From the NCBI RefSeq assembly GCF_041381155.1, contig NC_091144.1, positions 15,385,544-15,449,543 on the forward strand: a stretch of 64,000 nucleotides of DNA, given 5' to 3'. The notes under the pieces were generated by a model. It was given only the letters and a program-made list of their open reading frames with translations. It was not told the DNA's origin and did no database searches. The DNA is from Argopecten irradians. Taxonomy: Eukaryota > Mollusca > Bivalvia > Pectinida > Pectinidae. Shown in pieces: positions 12,945 to 27,569 of the stretch (position 1 is the stretch's first letter; the number at the start of each line of letters is the position of its first letter). The translations under genes were made by a program, and so were the position numbers.

Positions 12945-13820
12945 TTATTTATAATAAGAGGTCCATATGGACTAACGGTCACCTGAGTTCGGATACAGAA
13001 TAAAAAATGAGCCGCTAAGCGTGGCATTATCCCCCGCGCCCTGCAGTTGGTATAAGAACATCAATACATCAAAGTAACACTTATTTCAAGAATAACTTTA
13101 AATGTATGCGAATATTGTAAAACTGAAGAAAAATAACAGCAGGTAACAAAAAGAAACAGTAATTTGGTATTTTTGACGGAGTTTCCATGGTAACAGGAAA
13201 AAATCCAAAAATAAAAGGTCCGCAATAGTAAAATTCACGACTAGGGCAATTGTCTGATATATACAGAAAACAAAGACATGTAAGCACTATATTTTGGCCT
13301 ATCAGGATTTTGAAGTCAGTCAGTGATTTTATCAATTTAACATTAATCTATGAAGAGGATTTGATTCCATTTCATCTGTTACATTTCCTATGAAAATAGA
13401 CCAATTAATGCTCATAAATGTGTTTTCCATATATAAAATATAGTAAATTTGACCCCCTCCCCAGGGGGAAATCTGAGACCCAAGGGCAATGAAATTCACA
13501 AATTTTGGAGAGTGCTTTATGACCTTTCAATTAAATTGAGAGTATTTGGTTTCAACACTCTGTGAATTCAGAAGAAGATTTGTGAAATTGTAGCCATTTT
13601 GACCCCTCCCATAGCCCCCTGGGAGTTGGGACCATATAATTCACAATTTTGATTGGCCTTATGCTTTAGAAGGTTAGTGAAAAAATTCATTGAATTTGCT
13701 CTAGCAGTTCGGGAACAGAAGTCGAAAATGTAAATTGTTTACGGATACACGACGCCCGATGACGGACAAAAGGCGATTAGAAAAGGTTACTTGAGACTTC
13801 GTCTCAGTTGACTTAAAATA
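12945..13820 (+). mobile_element. 'aagaggccc'-type repeat, diverged member
   Basis: Begins ataagaggtccatatggact aacggtcacctgag, has two similar inner blocks (gaccccctccccaggggg and gacccctcccatagccccct) about 155 bp apart, and ends cccgatgacggacaaaaggc gatta ... gttacttgagac. Start and end motifs match the copies at 36,300, 43,990 and 52,100. Confidence 0.65.
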
Positions 13821-16800
13821 ACAAATAAATAAATGAATCAATTTGAAATATATTTTGTTTTTTGTATCTGTGATTAGTGTATACGAGTTCTTTGTTCCGA
13901 TTTCCAAACGACAATTATTATTATTGTCTGTCTGCTAATCTTCTGATAATAATACAAATTGATTTTATTGTCAAAAAGCTTCAGAAATTATGATGAAAGA
14001 AACGCTTGGTAATACACATTACAGTGTGAAAGTTAAATAAGAGCATAGTTTGCATTCGTACTGTTGATAACGACGTATTATATCTTGCCATGCGCCCAAT
14101 CATGAAAACGATCATGTTAAAAGATAGCTGAATAGCATTTTTGTTAAATATATATGGGATTACTGAAATCACATAGCAATTGAATATACAGTCCATTTCA
14201 AAATCTTTACTTTATCTCCAAATAACAAATTTTATTAAATTTGGGGGGAAACTGGAACCAATGGAAACAATGCATGTAATATTGAAAATCGTATATATTA
14301 TATTCACTGCTATGAGATCATATATTATCTGGAATAAATGCCTTCTCCACGTTTTGGTCGCGCCTCCATCAGGTGATCCATTGTCAGACATGTAGTTCTG
14401 GAGTGTGCTGGAGATACCGTATTTAAGTAGGCCGCCTGATAGATAGCCCTCTAACCAGCCTATTGTAACCCTATTATTGCTATTGTACAAACAGATATGA
14501 TATATACATCAGCCATTGCAATATTTTCAAAAAGGTCAGCCGTTCCATAACTCAGTTTCTAAATCACCGGCATCATGCAACCTGACAATGATGTACGGGC
14601 AGGCTAGCATTCATATGTATGTATACGCGGAAGAAGCCATTGTTACCAGGCAATATCGCCCTAGTCAGGCAAGGCTTCGTGCTTGAGCGGAAACTAAATT
14701 TTATGTGCTAAATATTCATGTCGCAGCTTTCATGTTCATCCATTTCTATCTTGGCTGCAACCTTTAGGTAGGCTTAATGATCTATTTGTCAAGCGCTGGC
14801 AGGTCTTCAGCGAGAAGCCGTAGTGGTACCGCACAGGGGCAATTTGGTGGGCTGGAACATGCAATTGTTAAAATGGCTAAATAGATATTACTGAAGTATA
14901 TTACTGAACAACAATTTCCGGTAACTAAAAGGTTAAAAATATAAATACATGTTAGGGGCTTTAAACGTCTTGATACCACTTCAAATAATTAGATACTATT
15001 TTACTATTTCACAAAAAAATAGTGTATATTGCGATACACAACAAGTTCTTTTGTGATTTTTTTAACATTGATTTACGCAAGATTCCCAGAACACATGGGA
15101 TGGGTCTCCGACAATGTATAGGATCAAGTGTCAGGCACATGTTGATGGAACGAATTACAAATCCACCGGTCAATCTATGTTTGGAAGCTATCATGAATCT
15201 AGTTAAAGCCAGAAAGTGGACGTTGCAAATATTGCATTATTATGAACGAGCCGCGTGGAGGTTTATATTCTCCATTATAATAACTTTGTTGATTTTGATT
15301 GGCAAACTATCAACAACGCTCACGAACGAACAGTTCTATAATTACAATAACGTATTCAGTATTCTGAAACGCATTACTGCATAAACAGACAAGGGTCAAG
15401 TGTGGAACAGTCAGCTTGATGGTAAAAGGTATCTACTTTCGCTGTTCAACACTTTCGTTGTAATGGGATATCCTTGTATATTTCCAGTGCATATCGGAGA
15501 TCCCCATTTTGTATCAACCCAGCCTTCCTGAAACATCGACAGGCGAGTGCTGCCGGAGACACCCGACTGAGTAGCCAGCACGCTGTTCGTGTCATTGCAT
15601 ATCACGAAGAAATCACAGAGATGCCTGCTTTATCAGCTTAAGATACACATCGCTTGACCATCTCACAGAGTCAACTGACCACTGATTTGTCCAAGGACAT
15701 CCATGTGCGGTCAGCTTCCTTCTCACAAGTAATTACAAATGTGGGATAGACAATCGAAACATAATGGACATCAACAAGTCAAAACATTTATTTCAGTGTA
15801 TTATGTAACGTCATTGTACCCAAATTGATACCAATACACGTAGATTTCTCTGATATGACATTTGTTGTTTGGTATGCTTCACTTTTTTCTGTTTTGTTTT
15901 CAAGAAGAGCATACAAACTTTATTTTTATGCTTTGTTTTTTCTTATTACAGTGCTTATTTTTATTGTTAGAATGATTTATATCATGTCTCGAAATTTCTA
16001 GTTTTGTCACATGATGTGTACCCAAATTGATACCCAGCAAGAAAAAATGTATACAATTAAGAAAAATCAATTTATATAGATTTTTGTGATTTTACTTTAT
16101 AAAGGGGACATTGTTGCATTTATTATAACAAGTTATACTGAATACAGTTATGCATTTTACTGTAAAAATTGTACAAGTGTTTTCACAACAGTACCTGTGC
16201 TAATTTGGTACTCTGTAACACCACGTAATGACTTGTGTTATATTTCAATGATTTAAATTCAGTTTTCTGTGGCATTCACATAAGCTTATATAGTTCCAAT
16301 GTGGTGTGTATGTCAAAAGACCCCTATCAATTATTTTTAATGATTGTAAAAAATTTCAATGTAAAAAAACTACAAACATAATTATGAATCAATCAAGTTA
16401 CAAAATACTTGAATCTAGTAACAGTTTTAGTAAAAATTAAGATGGAGAAATAACGCTATACAAAGAGCAATTTGCACGTGACTAAATAAAAAAATAATGT
16501 GTGGCAACTATATTTTATCTATTTCTGTTAAGTGCTTATATCTTAAATTTCATTATTTAAGAAAATTTTCTTTGAGAAGGCCTTACGCTTTGAAAAAACC
16601 ACTATTATAGTACAACTAGTAATTGTCGCACGGCCACATTTCTAGGGATTAACACGTTTCAGACAGAGTTATCAATTTCAAAGTTAACAACAAAAATAGT
16701 TACATAAAACGAAGTGTAATTATCAATAAATGATAAAATCTTTGGTATCACCTCTGAGAAATGAGGTAAACTTTAACAGCACAAATGCTTTAGGTATTTT

Positions 16801-19800
16801 TTCAATCAGGGTATCAATTTGAGTACAATGACGTTAGACATAATGTGTATGTGTAGTAAACCGCAAGAAACAAATTCGGTCAGCTGCTTATGGTTGTATT
16901 TGATCCAATTAAAGTCTTTCTGTGATAACTGTGATAAGTGTCTTCTTAGTGATGAGCAAACTAATCTTAGCCCTGATATGTAAATGCAGACAGCAGATAC
17001 CAAAGTTCACGTGCCATTCCTCCGCCAAACCACGTCCAGTCTGACATGTTCAACATTACCACCGACATGCATGTAGAGTATATCTAATCAGAGTCAGTCA
17101 AGATCGATCCGGCCACTTACAGGTCACGTTAGGACAGTCACTACGGACGCTGGTCTACACAGATGACCGGAGATGACCTGCGATGTGGACTTAGGCGAGT
17201 CATTGATGAATCGATCAGCATCATGCTGGCCTGACGTTTGTTGTGTGTAACAAGGTTAATATAACACCACCATAAACAAATCCGATTACTGACTAATTTC
17301 GAATGTCTTTCTCGGGATCGCAGAGTTGGGACAAGTAAGCGTCGGTAGTCACTTCTACAATCTAGATTAATAACTTTGGATCGAATAAAATTTTATATTC
17401 ATAAAACGTTCCTGAGATTTGGTATGGAATTTCAATCTAAATATTGAAGCCCTGTTTAGATAATTAAAAAACCTTTTGGTACTTTGTCACTTCTTGTCCC
17501 TGATAAAATATGTTGTTTTTTCTATGTCATGCGTTATAAACTAAATGTCCCAACAAACATTCACGTGGATTTTAGATATTTTCGTTTCAACTACATGCAA
17601 TATTACTGTGTATTACAAATATTGAAATTATTATGTGATAGTTCCTTGTTCAAATTGGAATTCGGCGTTGTTTTCAAAGAACATGAGTTTGTTATAACAA
17701 TTATATCCAGTCAGTAATAGTTACTAGTCTGGTAGGCAGCTAGTCTGTACTGTCACAATATTGACTTTGCTTGCCCACAAAACAGTTAGCGCATGAGCTG
17801 TAATACACTTAGGAATACAGAGCCGTAGGGCACCTTCCGGACTTAATGCTGGAATACAAAGAGTTCAGGGAACTTGTTCTAAAATAGAGCAAGGTGTTAA
17901 TTAATTTTTGAAGTAGCTCACTGTGTGAATTTGTGATGAGGCGTCCCTATTACCTCTGCCTCAGAATCTGGCAAAGTCTCGCGGTATTGGCACGAGCCGC
18001 CACGGAAAGAAGGCACGTTCTAATTGATCAAATCCCGGGCAACGATTGGCTAATTGGTTCGATGGCTGTAAATCGAGGTAATCCTTGCAAACTTGGTATT
18101 AATTGGAACAGTTGGGCCATAAAATTCCTATCGATCGACGTCGTTCTCACCGAGTAGTGGCGACCTTAGTGACCTTGCACCCTTCATTCTCTGTACCTGC
18201 TGCTAGGCAAAGAAACATTCATGAGAAAGGATAATAAAAATACGAGGATTTCGTAAGTTATTACATTAAACTTGTATTGATGTGCTAATGTGAAAAAACA
18301 GGATTACAACACATGAAGCCATCTCTTTTCCATATTTCAACGACTATAACCCGTGTGAATGTCCAAACACATAAAAGAAATGTTAACAAGTAGCTCGGGT
18401 TTGTTAACCAAACAGTTGTGGCCTCTGTCAATATTTACATGAGATTGGCATATCTCTGTGTGAATAAATGGTCATACAGTCTGTCAGACTCAGACAAAAT
18501 ATTCACTTTTCCTTCATTTTCTTATAAATCTTAACATTATACTGGAATCCGTTTGTCTGTATGTCTGTCTATAGACACAACATTGTCCAGCGATCCTCCT
18601 AAACTACTTCACGGATTTTGATGAAATCTTTAACACAGGACCCTGACATAAAGGGGAGTTGAGTAAATTATATAGGGTTTTGCAGTGTCCGTTATTGATG
18701 GAGTTATTGCTAAATTTGTGCATCTGGGGTGTTAGTTGTCCACTCAGTTCTAAAACAAGCATTTAAATTCAAAGGAAATATTCAGTCATATTTTTATTTT
18801 TCCTTTGTGAAAAGTTATTTTCCTGGCAACTAGTCGATGCTGTATATGTTTTCGAAGAATTGTAATTGCGCTAATAATCTCTATCTCAACTGAAACACAG
18901 TACACATCATTAGAACCAAGGTTGCACAAAAAATAGGCACATGCAAATCATTCGACTACAAAGAATAAGCCATCGACAGTGAAGAATGGAGTTAGTGTTT
19001 TTAAATTTTGGAATATGTTGTAAGGTAACGATGTAGAGGGATTGAACGTTTCATTATGCCAATTCATATTGACTAAGCACGTCTGTGAGTGGCTTTCCGA
19101 GCGAAGAGATTACTATCCCGGAATACACGTAAAGCGGTTCAATAATTTTACTGATTGCTTGTTTGAATAGTCGGAAATAGTCTCTCCATATACCCGATAC
19201 ACAAAATGACGGTAATTAGTGAACATCAATTCTTGGCTGATTTTAGCAGGATAATATGTTAAATAAACGTCTGGTCCTTATATCGAGTATTTAAGGATTG
19301 GGGTATGGACACGGCTCGCGCGCGTTTGTCTTCTCTGTAATGCGATGACCTCCATTATACACTGACCAGACAAACCGTCTTATTTATGTCCCAGCAGACT
19401 TATTCGCATATTAAGTGATTTCCAACAGGAGGCGGAAGTGTGCATAAAATATAGAGAAATGACACCGGCCGGACTCTCCAAGACAATGTTTCTGTGCTTG
19501 TTATCCATCAAAAATCGCTCTACAGACGTAATTCATCATGCGGTATATATTTAAAGAAGATGAATAAAGTATACCAGCTTTGTCTGATAATAAATAACGA
19601 ATACATTTTGCATTTGAAACGACAAGTAATATTTATTCTATTAGTTGTCATTAGTTAGTTATTTTCTTATCTAATAAGACCACATTCATTATGTATTAAG
19701 AATGTATCAACATTGTCTTCCGTATCAGAAATGTGATGATTACCTAGTTACACTAATACATAAGATTCGTGAAATACCGATACTCAAATATATCCGACTT

Positions 19801-21439
19801 AAAATTGAACCTGCAGCTCATATAACACACATCGTCACATACACCTTAGTACCTTAATTAAAATCAGTCAAACCAATGTTACGAATGAGACTATGAAGTA
19901 AGCCAAAGCCACAGATCTGTAAAAGGTTAATTGTTTGCTTATTCAACTGCTAAATTATCGAAGTATTTCTTACAGATTGTTTGTATACATGTTGATCGTT
20001 TCCAATCCAAACGCATTAAATATAAAAGACAGGTAATGTCGTACTTTAAATTTACTTTTCATTACAACTAAAGGTGTAACACAGTGTTTCTCACGCGGAT
20101 CCCGCTGGCACTTCTGTCAAGACCCGAATTTTAAGCAATAATAAAAAATTACAGTATGACGCCTGTGTAATTGTTTTATTTTGTGTGATTGAGATACTTC
20201 GGTATATGACTTATGGACAGATAGAAGCTGTGTTTGACAAGTGAGATACGAGTGTCATGTACAAGCAGTACCCGACAGAACAACGGTGTGACTGTGTTCT
20301 TTAGAGAGTATATCAACATACGGTTCAGTGTGGCAGTGCCAAGCACAATATCAATATAATGTTGTTTGTTACTAGTGATATATGTTACAGTATTTCAATG
20401 TTTATTTTCTATTGTCATATTTACTCTGGAACTATTTCTTCCTCGTTGTTCCTAGAAATGTTGTCATTTACTGAAAAGACAATGCAGGTAATCTACTTAA
20501 TTTGCCCCAGTTCTTTTCCTTAATAATTTTATCGATTTTGGCTTTGATTTTCTTTGTTTTTAAATATTTTGAAGACTACTTCTGCTAATGTATACAAGTC
20601 GCATCGCATCATCGAATAACAACGAAGTCCCTGGGTATAGGAAATTTGTTTTGAAATAGCATATATGCTATTACTTAGTCTTGACTGTATTTGGAAAAAA
20701 AAAAAAAAAAAAAAAAACATTGGCACGGATATAACAAACAAACGTAGTTTTCCAAATTATTAGTCAAATAAGCGCATGCGCCGGAGAAATAAAAGATCTG
20801 TTGCACCAGTTATCGCCTTGGCTTCCATAGAACAGTGTAATTTCGCAAATGTTACGTATACACACATAACTATATATCTAGTTTTTTACGACTGTACAAA
20901 TACTAAAACCTTGAATATTGATCCAACGGTATCCAAAGGCAGAACCTACTCCCAATAAAACATGAAGTTGTAAATTTCAGGAAAATAAAAAACCCAGCAT
21001 AAAGTCTTTTCTAATCAGTGTAATAGAAATCACGTTGACACTTAACAACCACAGATGTCGTTAAGTCTTCCGACAGACACCGTTATTGTCCGGGCCTGCT
21101 CATTAAACACATTAGGTAAATGCCAATTAATGGTGTCCTATACAGTCCCCTCTTTGGACCCCCTTGCTATCACTTTACATGTGTTCCTCAATATTTCGTA
21201 TAGGAATACTCTGGTCCCTACTGGATGCTTTGATAATATTTTTACATCAAGTTTAGCCTCATCCCAAGGCGTTCCTCTTTCCGGTACGCTACAATAACCT
21301 TCTGATTGAGGTTTCTGGTATAACCCATTTTACTTTACCTGTGGTTTTAACTTCCTACATATAGCTGATTGATCGTGTCCCTTTCATTTATCCTTGAATC
21401 TGGAAACTGTGATAGTAAAAGTCGACTTGTTTTCTTAGT
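13821..21439. other. Gene-poor stretch
   Basis: No supported gene. A possible relic of a further dispersed repeat lies at 18,540-18,730 (cactttcggat-like cggattttgatgaaatcttt and aggaccctgacataaagggg). A poly(A) tract is at 20,696-20,717. The only composition outlier is 15,411-15,655. Confidence 0.4.
15411..15655 (-). other. Open minus-strand stretch of unknown nature
   Basis: An open frame of about 80 codons on the minus strand with GC content and codon choice more like the dispanin-like CDS than the surrounding AT-rich DNA. It reads DFFVICNDTNSVLATQSG, then VSGSTRLSMFQEGWVDTKWG and SPICTGNIQGYP. I do not recognise it. It may be an orphan exon, an old gene fragment or part of a repeat. Confidence 0.25.
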
Positions 21440-22240
21440 CTACTTGTTTCATTAAACAACGTCATATTAACGGTCATGTTTATTTAAAATTGCTCCACCG
21501 CTGACAGAGCATAAATGATATTCATCATTTGAACAATAATTGGTGTTTAATCGTGTATATATATGCCTAATTAACACAAAAAATAACATAAAATAATTTA
21601 TTTCGCCTTTGATGCATGCACAATCATTACTTCATTCCATATATGATATAGTGCCAAGGATTTTTTTCGGGATGCAATTAATTATTTTTCATATTTTTAA
21701 CTTGAAGTAAAATTAGAAGTTCAAACTTTTTCATGGTGGTAATGATGTAAAGTAAGTAACTTTTGCACTCGAAGAAAAATTCTAAATCGTCAGCTCTTGT
21801 TTTTGATAGAGACAAAATACCATTTGTCAGCGGTGGAGCATCTTTAAGGATTAATGTGGTGTGAAGTGCGAGGTGTGTGTTCTGTGATGTTTTCGTGTTG
21901 TGTTTTCTTGTATAGTGGAGTTCTGGGATTTTTATAGTGATATAGCAATGAAGCATACCACCGAAGACACCAAGCAACACACCACACCCGGTCACATACT
22001 GACAAAGGGCAAACCAGTCGTCCCACTTCATTCTGAGCGATAAGCAGCAGCAGAAACTCCTACTGTTATAAACTATTGTGTGTCTCGGCTGGGGGAATGA
22101 ACCCAGAACCTTCCTCACAGAAGCGAGAGCTCAACTGAAGGCTAAACCTGAGGTGGTGTCATGGAAAACATTAGGAAGAATGAAGGAAGTTACAAAAATA
22201 ACATCCTAAATTTAGGTATATTCATACGCCCTACCTGCAG
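21440..22240 (-). mobile_element. Repeat R copy split by a TTAA MITE
   Basis: The tail module lies at 21,445-21,483 (attaaacaacgtcatattaa), then the MITE (21,484-21,847), then the R body resumes (gtggtgtgaagtgcgaggtg ... accacacccggtcacatact ... cctaaatttagg). The break is at the place where other R copies read ggtcatttaaggacgg. Confidence 0.75.
21484..21847. mobile_element. TTAA-flanked MITE, family M1, copy 3, inside repeat R
   Basis: 364 bp, ends ttaaaattgctccaccgctg and cagcggtggagcatctttaa. It interrupts a repeat R copy at the position of a TTAA found in other R copies. A 146-codon minus-strand frame across it is fortuitous. Confidence 0.9.
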
Positions 22241-22369
22241 AGCAATCAATGTCATCTTGACATGTGCACCTTATCCCTTTGTCATTTTGAGCTTTTCAGT
22301 TGAACGTTTAGTCCTGTGAGGCAGGCTACGAGTTTTGTTTGTCCATCAAAATGGTAGTTTCTACTTCTG

Positions 22370-22605
22370 GTAAACGCCTTCCATATAGCCGTGTGACGAC
22401 TGATTTGCTGTAGATATGGCTGGATAGATGTGTTGCGCTCGGTGTCTCGGTCGAGCTTAACGCGTAAAATTGGTAAGAGTTATACTCTGACAAGAATGGA
22501 CAACAAAATCATCCCTCAAAACTAACACCCACTCACCACACACTTGAGATCGTCTTAAATGACCTCAGTTGTTAACAGGACGTTATACATAATGAAGCAG
22601 CCCGT
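22370..22605 (+). mobile_element. Decayed repeat R copy
   Basis: Shows gtgtgacgactgatttgctg near its left end and aaatgacctcagttgttaac aggacgtta near its right end, in the spacing expected of repeat R, with a diverged middle. Confidence 0.45.
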
Positions 22606-25600
22606 CAACAATCCAATTAAGTCAAACCCGGTAGAATTATAAATTTTAACACAGCAACTACCTAAACATTAATATCACCATACATAATTAATTTCTATAC
22701 ATGATACTTTATTCCCTTTCTAAAGACGACAGCAACATGTGTCTAGTAGGCTTTAGATCTGCAGTATTGGAGCTATATCCCGCTGTGCATTGTTGACTTA
22801 TTGAATGGGTTTGGGCAAGACATGGAGATAGATATCTGTATTTCCTCTATTTGTACGAATACTACAAAAATAATCCAAAAAAATGAGTTAGAAAAGGGTG
22901 GACATTATAAATAAAATATTATTGTCACTAATTACTATACACTGACGGCACGATGGCCATATAATTTACTAGGATATATAAATTGCATAAGTCTCTCATA
23001 TAGTAACTTTATCATCTTTGATATCAATATAATGTCTACTACCTAGTATGACTTTTGCCTTTCTTGTTTCGTCCAGGTCTGAGAACGTAATATAGTTGTT
23101 CTAAGTATGTTAATGACATTATCGAATAACATATCTCGTCTTTCAAAAAGCTTGCACCATTGAATTAGGAAATCAACTATTACATTACTCCCTTGCTATC
23201 CACAATTAACATATCCCTATTTCGTTGACACACAAATGACAGCATTATCATCTCTGTAAGTTTCCAAATGTACCTTGGATATTTTTCGTCAAATTGCCAC
23301 AATGGGTGCATTGGTTTAAATATCTGAGAAGACATTAAGTTCATGACGTTTTTCCAACATAATTTCCTAGTCGTGCCTCCTAAAGAAAGAAATCGTCAAA
23401 GAAACTACTAATTTTATATTTCATATGCAACCTAATGATATGATCCGGAATAAATCCTGACGTCATAGTTTCATTAATGAAGAAATCGCACATACGAGCA
23501 CTAAGGATCCGCTTCCATAGAAACCTCTACTTAGCCGATTCCAAAATATTAGTATCTACTTGTCAACGAGGGACTGAATATCATACACGATAGAGAGTCC
23601 ATCATGTAGCATAATATTATACTGAGAAATGTAGTTATCTAGCATTGTGTTAAGGACATTTCTTCTTGGCTACTCTGAACCGGCAACCTTCCACATCAAA
23701 ATGTGATGATATTGAATTACTTATATATATGTTTATGCTATGGATATTTTTATAGCATGGAAAACTATTCTAGTTAATCCCTATAGTTCAGTCTAACCAC
23801 CACTAAGCATTTCTTGATGGACTCCTTTTACTACGATATAAAACGCTGACGTATTTTGTACGTTATGAAACGATAATTTCCCAAGCCAATAGAAATCGGC
23901 GTTTACAAGATTAAATTATTCAGCGAGGCAAACAAATTCGTTTTTCTTGTGACCGGGACACGTTTGAGCAAGCAACATCACGGTTAGAAACATATTTCAA
24001 TTAACTGTTCTATATTTCCTTTATGGTCTCTGTATCCTTGAATAAATAGGAGGTTAGTGTACATTTTCGGTAGATCTGCCTAAAGTGGTGATAGGTTCAT
24101 TTGCCCTTATGAACCTGTTTTTAAAAATCGTCTGCTGGTTCACTGCGTTAATCAGCCCCATTGAACCTGAAATAATTACGTTATTGCGTATATGATACGG
24201 TGTACGTTAGTAGTAGTTTTTATCACGCACATAAAAGCAGTGGATATGGCATTACACTGGGTGAAAGATGTTAACCAGAGGGTTCAAATACATAAATCAA
24301 TGAACAGATCAAATATGTAATCGTGAAATAGTAGTGTGATTAGATGTGCTGACATTAACCAGTGATATCCTAAAATATGAAAAAGAAAAAGCTCAGATCA
24401 AAATTAAGTTCGACTTCGACCACTTTGACCGAATGGAATGAATCATGTAAAACAGTATATCATTAACATTACTTTGAAACAGATATGTATATCAATATAT
24501 TGGTATCATAATAAATATATTGAGATATAATTTGGTTTGGGCATCTCATGGTATGATATTTACATGTCAAGTGATAATATCACGAGGCTTAGGATAGCTC
24601 AATATAGAATATACCATTCCGTTACAGAGTATTGATGAAGGGCTCTAAGAACACGAAGTTACAGAACTCTCCACATCTCTTGGGAGTTAAACATTATAAT
24701 GGACAACAGACCTATCAATCAGAGGCCCACTGGGTACAGAATGTAAATATGAGTCTGTGGTTTCCTTAGACACACAAAGGAGATTTTGTATTTAGCGGTT
24801 TGGTAACCATCTCACAAATATGATTAATGGCCATAATCCATGAAAGACAAACTACAATGTTTATCATTGAGGCACTGCCAAGTCTCTGGTGGCCATCTAA
24901 CCAACGCAACTGTGGTCTTCGTGAATATGTTAGTGATACAGCAAAGTAACCATCGAATTAAGTAGGGGATATTACGGACAGAAGGGGGAACGCCAACGGC
25001 AGGTCGGACCGGTGGCAGTGATGAATAATACAAAAGACAGACAGTACTGGTGAATAATAATTTTATCACGTGCAATATAAACCAGATTTATACAAGAATG
25101 AAGGCGATCCATATGGGAGCAACTTATTCATATCACGTGACAAAAATAGACCGTACCGGACAGGGTCTAGTGACACGCTATATTCCTCATGATAATTACA
25201 GACTGACCAGGTCATCCTTTTGTTTTAACGGTCATTAGCGTCATAGAGTCAAGTTCCGGACATTCTGCATCCCATGGGAACATCTAATACCCGGATGGTG
25301 CTTCCGGTTTCGCACTGCTTCATCGCATTTGGCAATTCCATACCATGTATGGTTCCTTCTGCCGTACATTTGTAACACGGTAATATATGATTGCATCATG
25401 ATGCGTGCCTGTTGTCCTGATGCCTGGTTTCGCAAAACCAAGGCTTGACGACCATTTTGCTTAGGATTAAATTGCGAACGTTTCCGTTGATGAGAACACA
25501 GCATTTAACGACTTCCGGTTAAATTGATCGTTAAGTGATCATCGTTTTTCAGCATTTCTCACTTCTTTTCCTTCCATTTTGTAAAACATTCCGTTTACCC

Positions 25601-26634
25601 AGATCCTCTCACCCTCATATCGATTCGATCAGTAACAGGTTTTGTTCCACGTGTTGGGAAGTATGCGGCATGATTGACTTATCTTAATCACCTCTGTTAT
25701 CGATCTGTGGTTTTTGAGATTTCGATGGTATCGCATTTTGTGGTTTATGTGATTGACCTTGATTTCAGTGTTATTGGTTTTAGATTTTCCTGACACTGCA
25801 TTAATGTTTAGACTGGCAGGATATGCACCCGGTCTTACTTAGATCTGATAAAACACAACTTTATCACACATTTATACAATTCATAATAATAAAGTGTCAT
25901 TCGGATGACCTCTGCGGTTATTTGACAGGTTCGAGACGTGCCGATTGCGATCGCTCGATAGACTGTATGGCAACATGGCGGCCATATTTCTACCGATTAT
26001 AAAGGCGTTCAAGTCATAAAATCACCGATCTCCGTCTAAAGAGTGCATTGATGACTGATAAACACTAAACAATGTAATAGTGAGTCAATAATCTAAGCAG
26101 TTTGTGTTTATCAAGACAAAAATATGATACTCAAGTTAGAGCTCACTCCATTAGCCACCAGTCTTGACAATGACTTTAAAACATGCATTTCCGGCTTTAA
26201 CAACGGCGACGAAGCCTTATCTCGTTAGATCCAAATGTTGATTTCCATTTAATCTGATCCATATCCATTTCGAGTCAGGATTTAATTTTAGCTGTAAAAC
26301 GGAAAATCAATAGATATCAAGCCGTTTAATCAAAGCATTCTCATCAGTATATTTCCGATCAGATTTTTAAACTACATGTATCCTTATTTTTCTGTTATAC
26401 GACTTGGCTTGTAATGAAGTTCTATATTTTTCTCATCACATTGATTACGCTCTGTTTATGTAGGGTTAATCGTTACCTAACTAAAGAGACTTTAAATAGA
26501 ACACTGACAATTACATATATCAAGGGAACCAGTGGATCAGGCTCTTTTTGTCCAGTAGTGACCTGTTATAATCCAAGCTTTTCCGTTTTCCATGATTTGT
26601 TTTTGAACGTTTCTGTGTCACACCGTGCGTTAAT
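22606..26634. other. Gene-poor stretch
   Basis: Short frames only, for example 87 codons on the minus strand at 25,241-25,504 with no known motif. No inverted or tandem repeats were noticed. Confidence 0.4.
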
Positions 26635-26735
26635 GAATAACGACTGGTTTGCCCGTTGTATAATTTCACCGGTAATGGTTTGCTCTCTCGGAATCTTCGG
26701 CAGCATGTTTCGGCGAGATATCAGCATAAACCCGA
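26635..26735 (+). mobile_element. Decayed repeat R fragment
   Basis: Reads aacgactggtttgcccgttg ... ggaatcttcggcagcatgtt, matching gacgactggttcgcccgttg ... gtgtcttcggcggcatgctt of better copies. A 120-codon frame (26,414-26,776) running across it is fortuitous. Confidence 0.5.
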
Positions 26736-27056
26736 ACAGAATTCGAGTAAATCATTGTATAAAATTAGCAGGATAACTGAACTCAAGGCATGATAACCAT
26801 ACTGATTCGATCAATTTTTATGTGTTAATTAACGTTTTTGCTGGGTTTTTTTAATTTTAATCCTAGGTTGGTCCGAGGACATTTTGATTTTTTTAACTTC
26901 CATCATCGTAATAATAATACATCCCCTTTATCGCACTTAAGTCACTGTTCTCAACCAAATCCCTCTTTTCAATGATCGCTATTTCGGGAATTCATGCAGT
27001 GCAGTTTGAGGAGACACAATACATGGTATATAAGGGAGGCTGTGATTAAATGACCT

Positions 27057-27215
27057 TTTTTGTTTGATTAATTAATTAACGTCCTTTTAACAACCAGGGT
27101 CATGTAAGGATGGCCTCCCACGTAAGCGGTGTGCAGAGTGTATGTAGTGTGCGGTGTGCAGCGTGTATGTAGTGTGCGGGGCGTGTTATGGGAGACTGCG
27201 GTATATTCGTGTTAA
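27057..27215 (-). mobile_element. Repeat R tail fragment
   Basis: Contains tttgattaattaattaacgt, aggatggcctcccacg and gggagactgcggtatattcg in order, with a small internal duplication of gtgtatgtagtgtgcgg. The body beyond is missing. Confidence 0.7.
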
Positions 27216-27569
27216 ATGACCATGGATATCAATAGCACATTAAACTTCAACCAAATTAAACCGTGCGTTAGGAATGGTCAATAAGGTTTTATATCAATAA
27301 CCAAATATTATCCGGTGTTGGGTAAATAACTAGCTCTTTTACATGCCATATTTTCTCTGTAAGAAGTAGATATTGATTTCCCCTTTATATAACTGCATCA
27401 GGGTCTATCCTTGCGATATAGTTTATTGTTACTACCATGGTTTCATTGGACAGTGGTATATTGTGACCTAGAAACTTCTTGACTTATATCTGATTTTTTT
27501 ATATCTGCAAGTTCAAAGTATGTTTTCAAAGAATGATGCAAGACCATAAATCTATCCTAAAAGGTATTT

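Noticed and set aside
15022-15384. 120-codon plus-strand frame
   Set aside because: No recognisable domain and no support from splice sites or composition; could be an old repeat, but nothing firm can be said.
26414-26776. 120-codon frame with a hydrophobic N-terminus resembling a signal peptide
   Set aside because: Its second half overlaps a decayed repeat R copy, and the composition is that of AT-rich noncoding DNA.
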